Position numbers and translations under genes: made by a program. From Enoplosus armatus (taxonomy: Eukaryota > Chordata > Actinopteri > Centrarchiformes > Enoplosidae): a stretch of 64,000 bases of DNA. Positions within the stretch are counted from its first letter, which is position 1. Each line of letters starts with the position of its first letter. The DNA lies in assembly GCF_043641665.1 (NCBI RefSeq), contig NC_092180.1:2812608-2876607 (forward strand), written 5' to 3'. Below, in pieces: positions 34,500-46,520 of this stretch. The notes beneath the pieces were generated by a model. It did not search any database, had not been told where the DNA came from, and saw only the letters and a list, made by a program, of their open reading frames with translations.

Positions 34500-35860
34500 T
34501 TGACGGCAAGTAAAACGAATATTAATTTCGTCCGCCCTGAGAGTTGAATATTGGATATTCGCTGTGTCTCTGTGAGGAAGCGGATTGAGTTATCTCCTGA
34601 CAGCAGGTACAGCCCACCTGTTGCTCTGGTGATGCAGAGAATTTACTGTTGACAACAATCAGCAGGAAAGAAAAACAGCAATAACAGACGGTTTGTGACA
34701 CAACAACAACGTTGCTTACGTTCTTCACTCAATCTATTTCCTCTCATTCTCAAGGTGTGTGTACAAGTGCTGCGCTCTCACGATCTCTTCCTCTGTCTTT
34801 TAAAACATTGTTGTCATATTTCCAAGCTAAAAATAGCCCTCTTCCCTTTGGCTGGACTTTTCTCTGCATGTCCAGCAGTCCAACAGAAGAACGGAGGTAT
34901 TTTCTGAACCCGTGTTTCAAACAAAGTAAAAACATTAAATATAGTGTAGCTGGTGTAATGAGATTTTTCCACAACCACATTAATTTGTTCACGTAGAGGT
35001 GACAGAAGGACTTTTTCGAGGATTACGGTCGAGCTAGAGTAATTATTTTCTTCCTCATATGAATAAACTCTGATTATATAATATCTCTTCCTCTGTTATG
35101 TGGCAGCAGTACATCCCAGAGGCATAATTACTCCCTCTACCTCTGTTTTTGTTGCCTAAAAGCAGTTTGAGATCTTGTTTTGGGTAAATTGGGAGTTTTA
35201 CGTCAAGGGAAGGACAGAAAAGAGAGGGCAGACTGTCAGAGGGGGGAATCTCCATTCAGTGAGGCGTCTATCTGCAGAGCCCAGCCTTAATTACACCAAT
35301 ACAACTGCCGCCGAGCTTGTTAGCAAAGAGCGGCTGCTTTCCGGAAAACACCTCAAATGGAGACTTGAGGAGGAGGGAAGGAAGGAAAGAAGGAAGATGA
35401 GGTGACATAAGAGGTTCACGTCAGATCTCTTCTGTATCTCACACACACACACACACACACAGTCTTCTCAGTGCTGGCTTTTGATTGGTCATCCGATGAA
35501 GAACCATCAGGGTCGGGTGTTAATTCCAGCGGTGACTCATCACTAATTGCTGTATCTCGAGTCTCACAAGTCATCAGTGTGAAATAAGACCATGATTAAT
35601 GAGCATCATTACTCTACCGGTGTCAAGCAAATGTGATATAAAGTAGTGTTTTTAAAAGACGAAGCGGCTCTCTGAGTTTTGGCTGTCACATAATTTCATG
35701 ACTGAGTGAGTCATCAGTGTAACTGTCGTCGGCGTCATGGGATCTTCCTCCCTCTCAGCCTCCACAACATGTAGTTTTGGCCACGCTAAATTAATTAAGA
35801 GAATTTTCCTTCAGGAAAGAAAATCGGTTCGCAGAGGATTTGTCTGTAACGTAACTGCTG
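34500..35860. promoter_or_regulatory. Candidate enhancer-like non-coding stretches upstream of CART
   Basis: Non-repetitive blocks at about 34540-34690, 35500-35620 and 35690-35830 carry clustered TAAT-type and AP-1/CRE-type words: GGTGACTCATCACTAATTGC, GATTAATGAGCATCATTAC, GACTGAGTGAGTCATCAGTG and TAAATTAATTAAGAG. An (AC)n tract sits at 35440-35461. No coding signal. Regulatory role is a hypothesis. Confidence 0.3.
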
Positions 35861-36169
35861 CGACACTGTGGGACCCACAAAGTTTATCTAACTTTCTAAC
35901 AAGGCACACAGGCTTTATGAACCAGTGGCTTTATTAATCATTAAAAATCATTAGCTAATGCTTTATAGATCAGTTATAAGCCATTAATAAGAACACATGT
36001 TGGTAATCTGGTGGTCATATGGTCCAATTAATAATTAGTTACCACTTATAAACCCTTAATAAAGGGTGCCTTATTAGAAACTGGTACCACTTTCCAGTTC
36101 GTACCTTTTAAACAAGATGTTGTTCAAATAAGATGAATACTTTTTTTGGGGGGGGGTTGGAGAGTTTTG

Positions 36170-36290
36170 GGGACTCTGTAGGTTAAACTAAGAGGCTACC
36201 GCCATGCTAGCAGCTCTGCGAGGCTGTACTCAGACACAAGTGGCCAAGAAATCAGATACTGACGGTTTAAAAACATTAATTTACCATCTA
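36170..36290 (+). repeat. Fragment of the GGCTCTGTAGGTTAA / CATGCTAGCAGCTCT repeat family
   Basis: TTGGGGACTCTGTAGGTTAAA, then CATGCTAGCAGCTCTG and GAGGCTGTACTCAGACAC, matches the material at 27340 and 38310. Confidence 0.6.
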
Positions 36291-36508
36291 ATTAAATGTC
36301 CCACAGTTAGAATCAGGACTTCACAAACAGCAGAGCAGCAGAAGATCAGTTCAGTATAAGATAAGCAGGTTTCTGTATTGATCACAGGCATCACATGTTG
36401 GTCTGGGAGACACTCTGTAATGTTGATGATGATTACAGATCAGAGCATCTTGGGATGCCTCCAAGAGTCAATCAGCGGTGCGTCCAGGTGTGACGAGGTG
36501 TGTTTAAC

Positions 36509-36522
36509 CCAGCAGGGGGCAG
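36509..36522 (+). promoter_or_regulatory. CTCF-like motif
   Basis: CCAGCAGGGGGCAG matches the CTCF core; same orientation as the sites at 24861 and 33397. Confidence 0.6.
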
Positions 36523-36982
36523 CTCCTCTGTTCACACCGTGGTGGTAATTATCTGATGTAGTGAGTGGCAGTCGGCCCCGAGAGAAGCAGCTTCTGGATT
36601 TTCTGTATCGATGACCTTGAACATTAACAACGCCGCCGCATTAGACCCGACTGAAGGAGCACGTCAGGCCTCTAACGTCCTAGTCCAGGCAGTCCAGGTC
36701 ATCCCAAAATGAAATGTTAATTTTAGACTCCATAACATACCCCAACAGATTTTCTCACCTCTGTTTTTTCATCACTCTCTCTTATTTTTTTCTTAACCAG
36801 CTTTGCAGAACACCCCCCCCCCCCTCCCCCGGCACAACTTATGCGCTCAAGCAGCTGCTGATTGCCTCCTGTCACAATGAATCTCTTCACTCGATCTGTC
36901 AGATATATTCTTTTTCTTTTTATAAACCCTTTTTAAAATCTTCTGGTTTATTTGACACAATCTGCATCATTAACACGCAGGT

Positions 36983-37004
36983 GGGGGGGGGGGGGGGGGG
37001 GGGG
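36983..37004 (+). repeat. G22 homopolymer
   Basis: Twenty-two consecutive G residues; a C-run of about a dozen lies near 36812. Confidence 0.95.
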
Positions 37005-37657
37005 CATCTGTTTAAAACCTGTGTGGGTGGAGGAGATGATTAATGCAAAAACCTGTACCATTAAATCATAATGCTAAGCCCCTTACAGGCCGCCCAGCAC
37101 ACTGAAGACACAAGATGTTTCAAGCGGGGGCTGCAGAAGTCCGCTTTAAACTGTCTGTCATGTTGCAGAACATTTCAAGCGTGTTGAAGGGATGATGAAG
37201 CAGCTTTCATCTTCCCCCACTGGGATTAATATTTCACCTTTCATGAACTGAAAGAAGAGAATATTAAAGGACAGAATATCAAAGAAGAGAAACAATAATG
37301 ACATTGCGCTGCATAATAAACTATTCATGAGGAAAAGTACCTCAGTCCACCGTTTCCTTTTGAACCCTGAGGATAAAGGCGCAGCTCTGAGCTCACTGGA
37401 TCGGTAAATAACATACACTTGGACAAGTTCACTCTGTCAGCCCAGCTTCCTTCAGAGGCGCCCTTGTGCGTCACTGTGAGGTAATTAAGGGTTGTGGGTT
37501 CGGGACCTTTCTGCTTCTGTCTGCCTACACGGCTTACATTTGTCCTTAAATAATGCACCCTGTTCTCTCTTCTGTAATTGCAGTGTAGAGAAACAGTCCG
37601 GTGACAGTTTTTGCAGCAGTGATAAGAATTTCCCTCATCTCTGCTGCTTCCCTGGAC

Positions 37658-37683
<26 letters not shown>
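37658..37683 (+). repeat. (GT)n microsatellite
   Basis: About thirteen GT units. Confidence 0.95.
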
Positions 37684-37688
<5 letters not shown>

Positions 37689-38309
37689 CAAATACAAGGA
37701 CACGTGCACAAACACACACAAACAGGAACTAACACACATGATCTACTCTTTAACAGAGCACACCGGCATCAGAACGTTTTTGTGTTCATCTTAAATGAAT
37801 GACTGTTAATATATATATTATATGTGATTTATTAGTTGCATTTATCTCTAAATTGCAACACAGTTACTAACTAATTTTAAGTGTCTTAGTCCTGAAACGA
37901 TTAGTCGATCGACAGAAACTGATCTCATCACACGGCTCACTCAGTCGCTGTTCTGGAGCTTTTGATCTTTTTGTCTACTGCTGTTGTCAAGGTCAAGATT
38001 CAACTTCATTTGCTTAATTATTTGACCCAGCGACCAGACGAACACGTCCTCCTACCTGCAATGCGCAAACATCAGATGGTTTCAGTTTCAGTTTCAGGTT
38101 TCAGGGCCACTTTTATAAGGATATCATCACAAAGGGCGACGTGTGTATACTGTATAACTGTATAGAAACAAGGCTGACATTAGATAAGAAGTTAGTTATC
38201 AATAAATAACTCATTTGCAGAAGATCTCATCCCTTCCTCATACTGCGACATCGCTCGTAATATATCTGGACATTGTTTTGAGATCCGTCCGCCACAGTTT
38301 GCTCGCTCG

Positions 38310-38720
38310 CTGTATGTTAGGAAGAGGACTAAGAGTCTACAGCCATGCTAGCAGCTCTCTGAGACTGCACATAGGCACGACTGTCCTTCCCGCTAAGTGC
38401 TAGCATCAGTATGCTAACAAAATTAGCAGTAAACACAAAGTACAGCTGTGGCTGGGAATGGAAATGTCATTCGTTTTGCAGGTTTTGGCCATAAACGAAA
38501 GTAGCAGTATAGGAAAAACAACGATGACAGGAAAGTTAAGGATCCACAAAGACATCAGGATACAACGTCTGGGACTCATGGACATCTGTCCAAAATATCA
38601 TGGCAATCCATCCGAAGGTTGTTGACGTATTTCAGTAAAAGACAAAAATGTCAACCTGTTAGTGGAACTAGATGAGAAGTCAAGGGGTCACCAAAGTCTG
38701 TAGGCTTCATCCTCTGGGGA
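38310..38720 (+). repeat. Dispersed repeat, same family as 27340-28090
   Basis: CATGCTAGCAGCTCTCTGAG, GCTAGCATCAGTATGCTAAC, then CATGGCAATCCATCCGAAGG and CTTCATCCTCTGGGGAAAC follow the familiar order of the percomorph repeat. Confidence 0.7.
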
Positions 38721-41700
38721 AACAATTCATGGCTTTTCAAAGTGTTTGCAGAAGTCAGCACCTGCAGCTGATTCAGGATCAGTATCTACCTGCTCAAATG
38801 ATTGTGAGACAACGGGCACAATTTGGGTCACGTTACATAACAAACAGATGAATCATTAAATCTGTGTAGCATCTTAAATGCACCTGGACTGTACTGGGAT
38901 TTAAATCAATTCCAATCTGAAGTTTCTGTCGTTGTCAGGGGGGGGGGAATCAATAATGTCTGAACTATTCCAGGCTTCTCACAGTCATAACGTGGCAACA
39001 CAAAGTGACAAGGGAGGTCACATGGAAGAAAAGATCCAACCAGGCTGGAAATAGTTGAACAGACTGAATGTCTCCACCAGGCGTCAAATATATGATATTT
39101 AAGATTTACAAACAATTTATGAATGAAAGGACAATCTTAAATAGAATAGGCAAACTTTTAGAAAAGGATATTGTCATTTTCAGCCAATTCTTCAAGAGAT
39201 ACGTCACTGTGTTAAATTTATTAAAACCTTTTGTGTTAAATGTTTTATATACTGGAATTACAGTAATTGGACTATATACATGTTGAAGAAGATTAGTCAA
39301 GTCTGGAAGTTTGAATTCTGTGATGCACACACGTTAAAACATGAAGGAAAACAGCTGAAGTTTGGTCTGATGCGTTGTACATGATGATGTGATGTAAAAC
39401 AGGGTATAGACGTGTGTTTGTACCAAATTGTTCCAGTAGGTGTCACCTGAGTGGAGCAGGTTTGGAGTGACTTCTTACAGTAAACTTATTCCTAACAAAC
39501 AGTAAAAAGGGAGTAACAGCATCGGGGGGGAAAAGCAGAGGAAGATATCTGAACTGGAAACAGAAGAAATGCCACGAGTTTCCATGAGGCAGAGGCCCAT
39601 CAGTGCATCTGAAGACACGGGAGTCCCTCTGAGGGACGCGTCGTAAGAGCAACAAACCAACAGTTTCTCACCCGTCTGCATCTGGTCTCACAAAATGTTG
39701 GAAAAAGAGTTTGATGTCTTAAGACACACGAGGACATTTTCTGCAGAGAAACCACAAACAGGAGGTAGTTTGGTCTTTGTTGTATCTCTGTTTCCTCCCG
39801 TGATGTGTGTTGATGTTTGGCTGCTTAAGAGGGAAGTGGTTGTGGTAAAAACACACTTAATAAACGACAAGAAGACTAATGTGCAGCCTGACGACACCAC
39901 TCCCGAATCAATGGAGGCAATCAGTGGACGCGTAATGAGGCAGCTCGGTGGCGTACGTTCAAAGGCCTCTTTCTTTCATCTTCTTTTTTTTGTAATTAAG
40001 TTCAAGTTTTAAAGCATTTTGTTGTACAGCCGGAGAAAGGCAGCTGGAATGACTTATTTTGTTTTGTGGTATGAACGTTTCCGGAGTAAAGACATTGTTC
40101 AAGGGGAACCGATGTTGGCACAAGAGTTATAAACATAAACGTTTTCTACTACCCTTTAAAATCCTTGCTTTTCCTTTATAGATTGTTTTAGCTGCTTGTC
40201 ATACGTTCATTTCTCTCACGGTACTGGCAACACTTTGCATCACAGCTTGTAATTTGAATTTCAGATTCTGTGTTCATTTCACAGTTTTTTAAGCATCTGT
40301 TTGATTTTTTTAGGAAGCACCCAGTTCAACGTTAGAGCTCCTGGCGTGGCAGGTCAGACAGGCTGGGGAGACAGATGGTTCACTACCATCACTGAAAGCC
40401 AAGAATTAAGAGACACAAGAAAGAACAGGGACAGTACTGATCCAAACTAAGGATTTTGTGTTTTACAAAATACCTTCTGTGACATGGCGGGGGACTTAAC
40501 AGCAACTGAGACTGCGTCTAAGACATATGTTTAAGTTGAAATGCCGGACTCCGCTGAGGGAGGAGGACAGGGTGGCTGGTTTCGTTTACCCTCACCACGA
40601 TGTTTCCTTTATCTTTCCTACTCTAACCAAGTAGTTATTTTAACCCAAATGGCAATCTTTCCCTACCCAAGTCTCCTTTGAGCCTAAACCTAACTGAATC
40701 ACGACCGTACCGGGGTGGCAGGTCTGAAAACACTCAGCCAACAAACTTGAAACTCTCAAGAGAGGGTAGTAAAAAGCACTGTGCTTCAGTCTGCTCTTAA
40801 AGGTGAATCCAATTTATTCTTCTGATGGAGGAAAAGACAGCGGCACCCTGGAGCTTCATTGGTCTGGTCTGGACAACATGAGCTGGGCTTGAATCTGCAT
40901 CAGGTTCACAGTTTTTCCACAATGATTTAGGAAGCCACATGACAAATGATGCTGAAAGGGGCGTCAAATCATAAAACCCCTCTGTGTGTGTCGTTCTACA
41001 GGTCAGGAACAAGCAATATATTCATTTAAACAAACCACGATTAAGGCTTGTGGTTACAGTTTATAAAAAGGTGAATGTTTCTTGCGGGATTTGACACAAA
41101 CTTGTCCTGCATGAACACACTCATCCCTTTCTACACACAGTGGACTACTTCCTGCATTGGCACTGAACGTTGGTATTAGACATAAATCTTAAATCTGAGT
41201 CTTGGGATAATATTCTTACTTATATATCTTACATTTTCAAAAAAGCAGTAACACCCCATTCCAGCATCCACAGCATCCTTTATATGTATATACACATACA
41301 CACACACACACACACACATCTAACTCAGGTGCTGGTGTTAGCAGGGATTAGGCGAGCCACCTGCTGCCTAATCCTGTCCAGATGTATGAGCAGCAGATGT
41401 TTCCATGCATAGAATAATTACCAAAATGTCAAATATGTCCTTCACAGCTTTTTTTTTTTTCCTGGGACAGACTCTCAAGTTATATTTGAACTGAGGTTTT
41501 TTATATGACAAAGTGCCCCCCTTCAAACTGTAATCTCAGCTCAGGTAACATGTAAAAATGTGCTGACGCTCACTTCTGAATTCTAATAATGGAAACACTT
41601 AGCTAGAAGTTCACTCGTCCCTTTTTCTAAATGGCTCTCTGAAAGTTGTTTCAGCGTTTGAGGATCCTGAGAGGTTAAATCTCTGAAGGAAAACTGCTTA

Positions 41701-42330
41701 AACGGATTCATCATCATGTCACCTTAGAGAAGGGCAGCAGGTTTGGAGGTCAGGAGGAGAGCCTGGGGATCAGTGCTCCAGAAAACCCAAAATGTCTGGT
41801 TGGCTGGACGAGATCTACGATGCACCACAGTTAGCACAAATACACTGATCCATTTCTCTATGCCCGGATTGAACTAAAGGTCGCCCAACAGTCTGCAGTC
41901 TGAAGCCTATCCAAATGTGCCAGCCATGAAGACGCTGTCCTCCCATGAAAACCTGGAGCACCAATAACAAAAACTATAAACTATTCTTCACGTTCCTTCT
42001 GATGAAATGCAGCACAAGTATTTGATTTCACACGATGATCTCTGTGTGTTTTTGTGTTGTCTTGTTTCTCTGTATCGTAGCATTCATATTATTATGGGTA
42101 GACATGTTGTTCATGTCGTTTTTTTTATTATTTTTTTTATTACATTCACTAAATGTAAAACGAAGAACAAAACTGGGAGCCACTTTTGCTCACATTCGGT
42201 CCTCCGGTGCCTTAACATGCTGTATGTTCTGGAACGAGGGAAAGGTGGGAGGACTCGTAGTCACGGCGACCACTTCTCAACATCATTTCACTGATAAAAT
42301 CTGAAGACACACTGTTATAGAGGCATATTT
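38721..42330. other. Intergenic, no gene recognised
   Basis: AT-moderate sequence with short low-complexity runs and a (CA)n tract at 41292-41319. Open frames here lack recognisable domains and codon structure. No RNA gene seen. Confidence 0.4.
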
Positions 42331-42334
42331 TAGA

Positions 42335-42545
42335 TTTGAGCAACACTGGTGAACCTGACCGGCCTGCCCTGCACAGAGCCCTGACCTCAACCACATCCAA
42401 CACCTTAAGTGGAACGCCGACTGCGAGCCAGACCCGATCACCCAACATCAGTGTTGATGCAGCGGGTTCAACGTGATGGAGTGGAGGATGTTATAGCAGC
42501 AGATTGATGCCCATGGCTTTGCTTTGTATGAACATACAGCACATT
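42335..42545 (+). mobile_element. Tc1/mariner-like transposase relic
   Basis: The run CGGCCTGCCCTGCACAGAGC, CCTGACCTCAACCACATCCA, GGAACGCCGACTGCGAGCCA, CGCCCAACATCAGTG-like CACCCAACATCAGTGTTGA and GATGCCCATGGCTTTG follows, in order, a degenerate teleost Tc1-like element I recognise. It is internally deleted and frameshifted, so non-functional. Confidence 0.7.
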
Positions 42546-43611
42546 GTATATTAACAAGCTAAGTGCAGAAGGCCGGTATATTCAGCATGTGTATGTAGCT
42601 GTATCTGTCCGTGTCCTAATTTTTCATTTTAATGAATCAAATTCTGTAAAAAAGTTCACAACAAAGACCAATCCAAGCAGGCGATGTGGTCGTGTGATGT
42701 ACCAACTACTAAACATCTTTCAATCATCCATCCTGTTTTTCAGGAGTCTAACTTTAGCTTAGACGTTTTTTATTTCCCGCCTTTCTTTAACGCTGCTGAC
42801 CAACAAGCATCCAAAACTAATTAGAGTTCCTAAATAATTAATCCTGGAGAGCAGCTGTTATTAGAGTTGTTGTAATGACGCACATTAGTCACTGAGGTTT
42901 TCTCTCCTTGCGGGTGGACCAACGTAACGTCTGTCAGTTTGACAATCAAACTAGAGTAACGTCTCGGTTCGGACATTACTTCAGGCCCAAAGGTCACCAG
43001 TGACCAGTTTAATCTCCTGATAAAACATCATTTATATCAGACTGTTTCTGCTGGAACGACATGAACGCTTCATGAGAAGAAACGCAGGACAAAGAAAAAG
43101 ACAACGCGTCCATGCAACACTTCACAAACACAGTTAGTAGTTGCAAAATCAAACACTTAACATTTAAAGTCAGTGACACATCGAAATAGTGAAGAACATT
43201 TTATCATTCAGACTGCAGCCTGCAAGTGATGATCAACGCCGCCCTTCAATGCTTTTATAAAATGTCAAGGTGGCCGCTGACAGGTGTACTTTAGAAAGCT
43301 AAATGTGCTGCAATTTCTTTATTTTTGGAAACAGAGTAGTCACTTTTCTTGTCTTTATATATAATGGACGGTGTCATAATACATCATACGACTTTAAAGA
43401 GAAGCTTATCTTCTCTTTAGATTCTCTGTAGTCTTTCTCAAATCTTTCAAACTGTTGGGGTTTAAAGTTCATTCTTGTCTTTGGAACAAGTGATTGAGAA
43501 AACAATCTCACCACGGCGTCCATTTTAGCAGCTGTTCTGGAGCTTTCGATCACATCATATGGCCTTCATCTGCAGATGGAGGTCACTCAGCTGCCACTGA
43601 AAACATGGACG

Positions 43612-43818
43612 AGAAGTCTTTAAAGCGGTGGTTCTGAACCTTTTTGAGTTATTATATCACTGGTGCAGGCAATGTAATGTAAAAAACACTCCCCAAACAT
43701 GTTATTCTATTTAAAATATGTTATTTAGTTTTTTCCTCCACAACCATCTGGCGACCCCCAGAAATGATCTTGCGACCCCCTTGGTGATGCCAAACCCCAT
43801 GTTGAGAACCACTACTTT
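43612..43818. mobile_element. MITE with inverted termini (GTGGTTCT...AGAACCAC)
   Basis: The left end GCGGTGGTTCTGAACC and right end GTTGAGAACCACTAC are inverted copies, enclosing GGCGACCCCCAGAAATGATC and TTGCGACCCCCTTGG. TTTAAA-type sequence flanks both sides and could be a diverged 8-bp target duplication. Typical of non-autonomous hAT elements. Confidence 0.7.
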
Positions 43819-44324
43819 AACTGGACAAACTCCATCTGCTGATGAAGATCATCAGAGATTATTTTCTCAGTTTTAAATTGTTGCTTCTTCCTCGAGTAGT
43901 TATCATCACCAGAAACAGTAAAACAGGAAGTATTACTTTGTACAATAAGTCGTGAACCCTGCACTGAGAAAATGTACCGCATCCTCACTTTAAATAAAAC
44001 CAGCTGTGGCAGCATGAGAGGAAAACTTCTGCAATCCCAGATTCGGACTTTAAGGACCGACATGATTCTACAGCAGAGAGATAAACTGCTGAGAAGCTGC
44101 AGGGTTTTTTTCACTGCATCATGTGATTTCAAGGGAGGAAGTAAGTAGTGAAATCACCCGCTGAAGTGTTTGACCGACGTGAAAAAACCTCCTGGTACAT
44201 GATGGTTTCAGACAGTTTTGACGCCCCAGGTGATAGTCAACCTCTGATGAGATAGAAACCAGCAGGACCAGAGCCACCACGGAGTAGCAGCTGGCACAGG
44301 TTTCAGTGGGTATTTGTGAAGAAA

Positions 44325-44340
44325 CAGCGCCATCTTCTGG
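44325..44340 (-). promoter_or_regulatory. CTCF-like motif, minus orientation
   Basis: The minus strand reads CCAGAAGATGGCGCTG, a recognised CTCF variant core. It is convergent with the plus-oriented sites at 33397 and 36509. Confidence 0.45.
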
Positions 44341-45179
44341 TAGCAACCACGGTGGCACAGTATGGAGGTGAAGCCCAATTTCTACATTTCACATTTTGCA
44401 CAATCAACACAGTTATACTTTATTCACATTCAGTTTGGTGATGTAAGTGACAGTCTGCACATCCAGCAGTGATACAGGAAGATGCAGTCTGCACCGCCAT
44501 CATCATCTGAACCAATGGCTTCTTAAACATCTGATCCTTTTCATCTAAATCTGGCAGCAATGTTCATCACAGTCAAGTTTGGATATTGGCAGTCTGATAT
44601 TTTTTGGAACATATAAGACTGATTTGCAGCCATGCAGTCTTACAAAGACGGCTCCTTAAGGATGAATATATTCAGGAAGATTCAATCGGTGCGCGGGGTA
44701 GTTTTCCTGTCAGTAGAAATGTTTAGAAATCTGAAATCATTTGCTTAAAAACAGCTAAAAATAACTTGTCGCTTGAGTGAAATAGAGAACATTTTGTGCC
44801 GTGCCCTGACTGCCCGGGGGGGGCAGAGGCGACGGCCTTGAAAAGGTCAGCTCGTTCCGGCGGCAGGCTGTAAAGGGTTGTTTTTTAAAAAAAAGACTTG
44901 CTGTAAAGACTCAACACAGCCTTTGTTTTCACTTCTTGTCCCTCATTGTCGTCTCCCTCACACTCTTGTTAGTTTTGTTTCACCTGATTACGAACCTTCA
45001 GCCCACATTAAGGTTAAAGGGGAACTTTTTCCAAAATGAATCCAATTATTTTGATCAGTACATGGAGTTTGATGACCTCAGTTTATTCCCTAATTAGCCA
45101 GAATTGGGGAACACACCTGTGTGGGGGTGTGCAGGACTTTCTATTCTATACTATTTCTACACTGTTAGCATGACTCTAG

Positions 45180-45620
45180 GGATGGCAATGTCTGTCTGTC
45201 TGTCTGTCTGTTGGATGATCCACCACTTTGGTCCAGACTGAAATATCTCAACAATATTGGATGGACTGCCATTCAATTTGGTAAACTTGGGACATTCATA
45301 TCCCCTCAGTATTGATTGTAATAATCATGTATAAATATAATATAAATTATTTGACTAAAATAGGTAACTAATAATAACTAACACATTTTCATCTAGCGCA
45401 ATCATCGGGTCAAATATCTGCTAAACTAATGACCTTCCCATCAGCCTCAGCTGTGCTTTCTGTTTAGTGCCAGTTAGCAAATGTTAGCATGCTAACACAC
45501 TAAACTAAGATGGTGAACGTAGATGAAAAAAAATCAACTTGCTAAACATCAGCATGTAAGCGCTGTCGCTGTGAGCCTGTGCTTACATTAGCATTTAGCT
45601 AAGTATAGCCTAGCAGAGCC
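45180..45620 (+). repeat. Dispersed repeat, same family as 27340-28090
   Basis: Starts with (TCTG)n, then CTGAAATATCTCAACAATAT, TGGATGGACTGCCATTCAAT, and GTTAGCATGCTAACACACTA, all in the usual order of this family. Confidence 0.75.
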
Positions 45621-45999
45621 GCTAGCTTAGCTTAGCTCGTCTTGTTCTGATCTATTATATGTTTGATTGTGTTACTATGTTTTGTCAGTGTTGGACTATG
45701 TGGATACTGCAGATATCTTCAGATTAAGTTTGGTAGAATTACACTGACTTTATTTATTGGTGCTCACAACATCAGTGTGTGTTTGCAGGAACAATGTCCC
45801 CATAACTCTGGACAACTCTCAGACCTCTCTATACGCAGTTTTCCATTGGAACTATTTCTTTGGGGAAAAAAATAGTTCCATTGACAACTTTTTACGTTGA
45901 TGTCTGGGGATTACAACACTGTTATTTGTATATTTTTTAATAACACATCAGCATGATTACAGTATGTCATTGCCTTTTTGTTAAAGATGAACTTTTGAC

Positions 46000-46520
46000 T
46001 CCACAGTGAGTCCAGACATCTCTGTTCTGTCTGTTAGTTTATTCTGTCTAATCTCATTAACATTAGGCCCGTTCAGTGACGCTGGTGGCTGACAGAGATT
46101 TTGTTTTCCTTCCCTGCAGGTTATTGGCATCCTAATAAAATTATTTGCAATCTGAGCAGTGCGCTCTGGGACTTGGAGTAATTGTATCTCCATTCTTATT
46201 CACAGCTCTGATGTGCGTCCATCCATAAAAACGCACAACCAAAATGTGTTGGTTAGATCTAAGAATGAAAATGAAGGTTAGACGCCTTGAGTTATATTTG
46301 AATTACATCTCAGTCTAATGGATTTCCATTTCTGCCACGGTGTTAGCTCAATACACAAACCATTCATATTGAAAATACAGAACCCAATTACATATTTTGC
46401 CCAGAGATATGCATGATGGATCCTTTTCATAAGCTTTATAGCTCCTCGGAATCTGAATGTCTGGAGAATTAATATGATTTATAATTTCACACATTTTAAG
46501 ATCCAGTGTACAAGTTTCAG
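46000..46520. promoter_or_regulatory. Candidate conserved enhancer-like element
   Basis: Long non-repetitive AT-rich stretch with ordered homeodomain/POU words: TCTCATTAACATTAGGCC, CCTAATAAAATTATTTGCAA, TTGGAGTAATTG, GAATTAATATGATTTATAA and ATGCATGATGGATCC. No open coding structure. It lies between the CART genes. Conservation cannot be tested here. Confidence 0.35.

Noticed and set aside
42007..42304. Hydrophobic open frames resembling a membrane protein
   Set aside because: The apparent membrane segment comes from T-rich DNA; no start context, conservation or exon structure.
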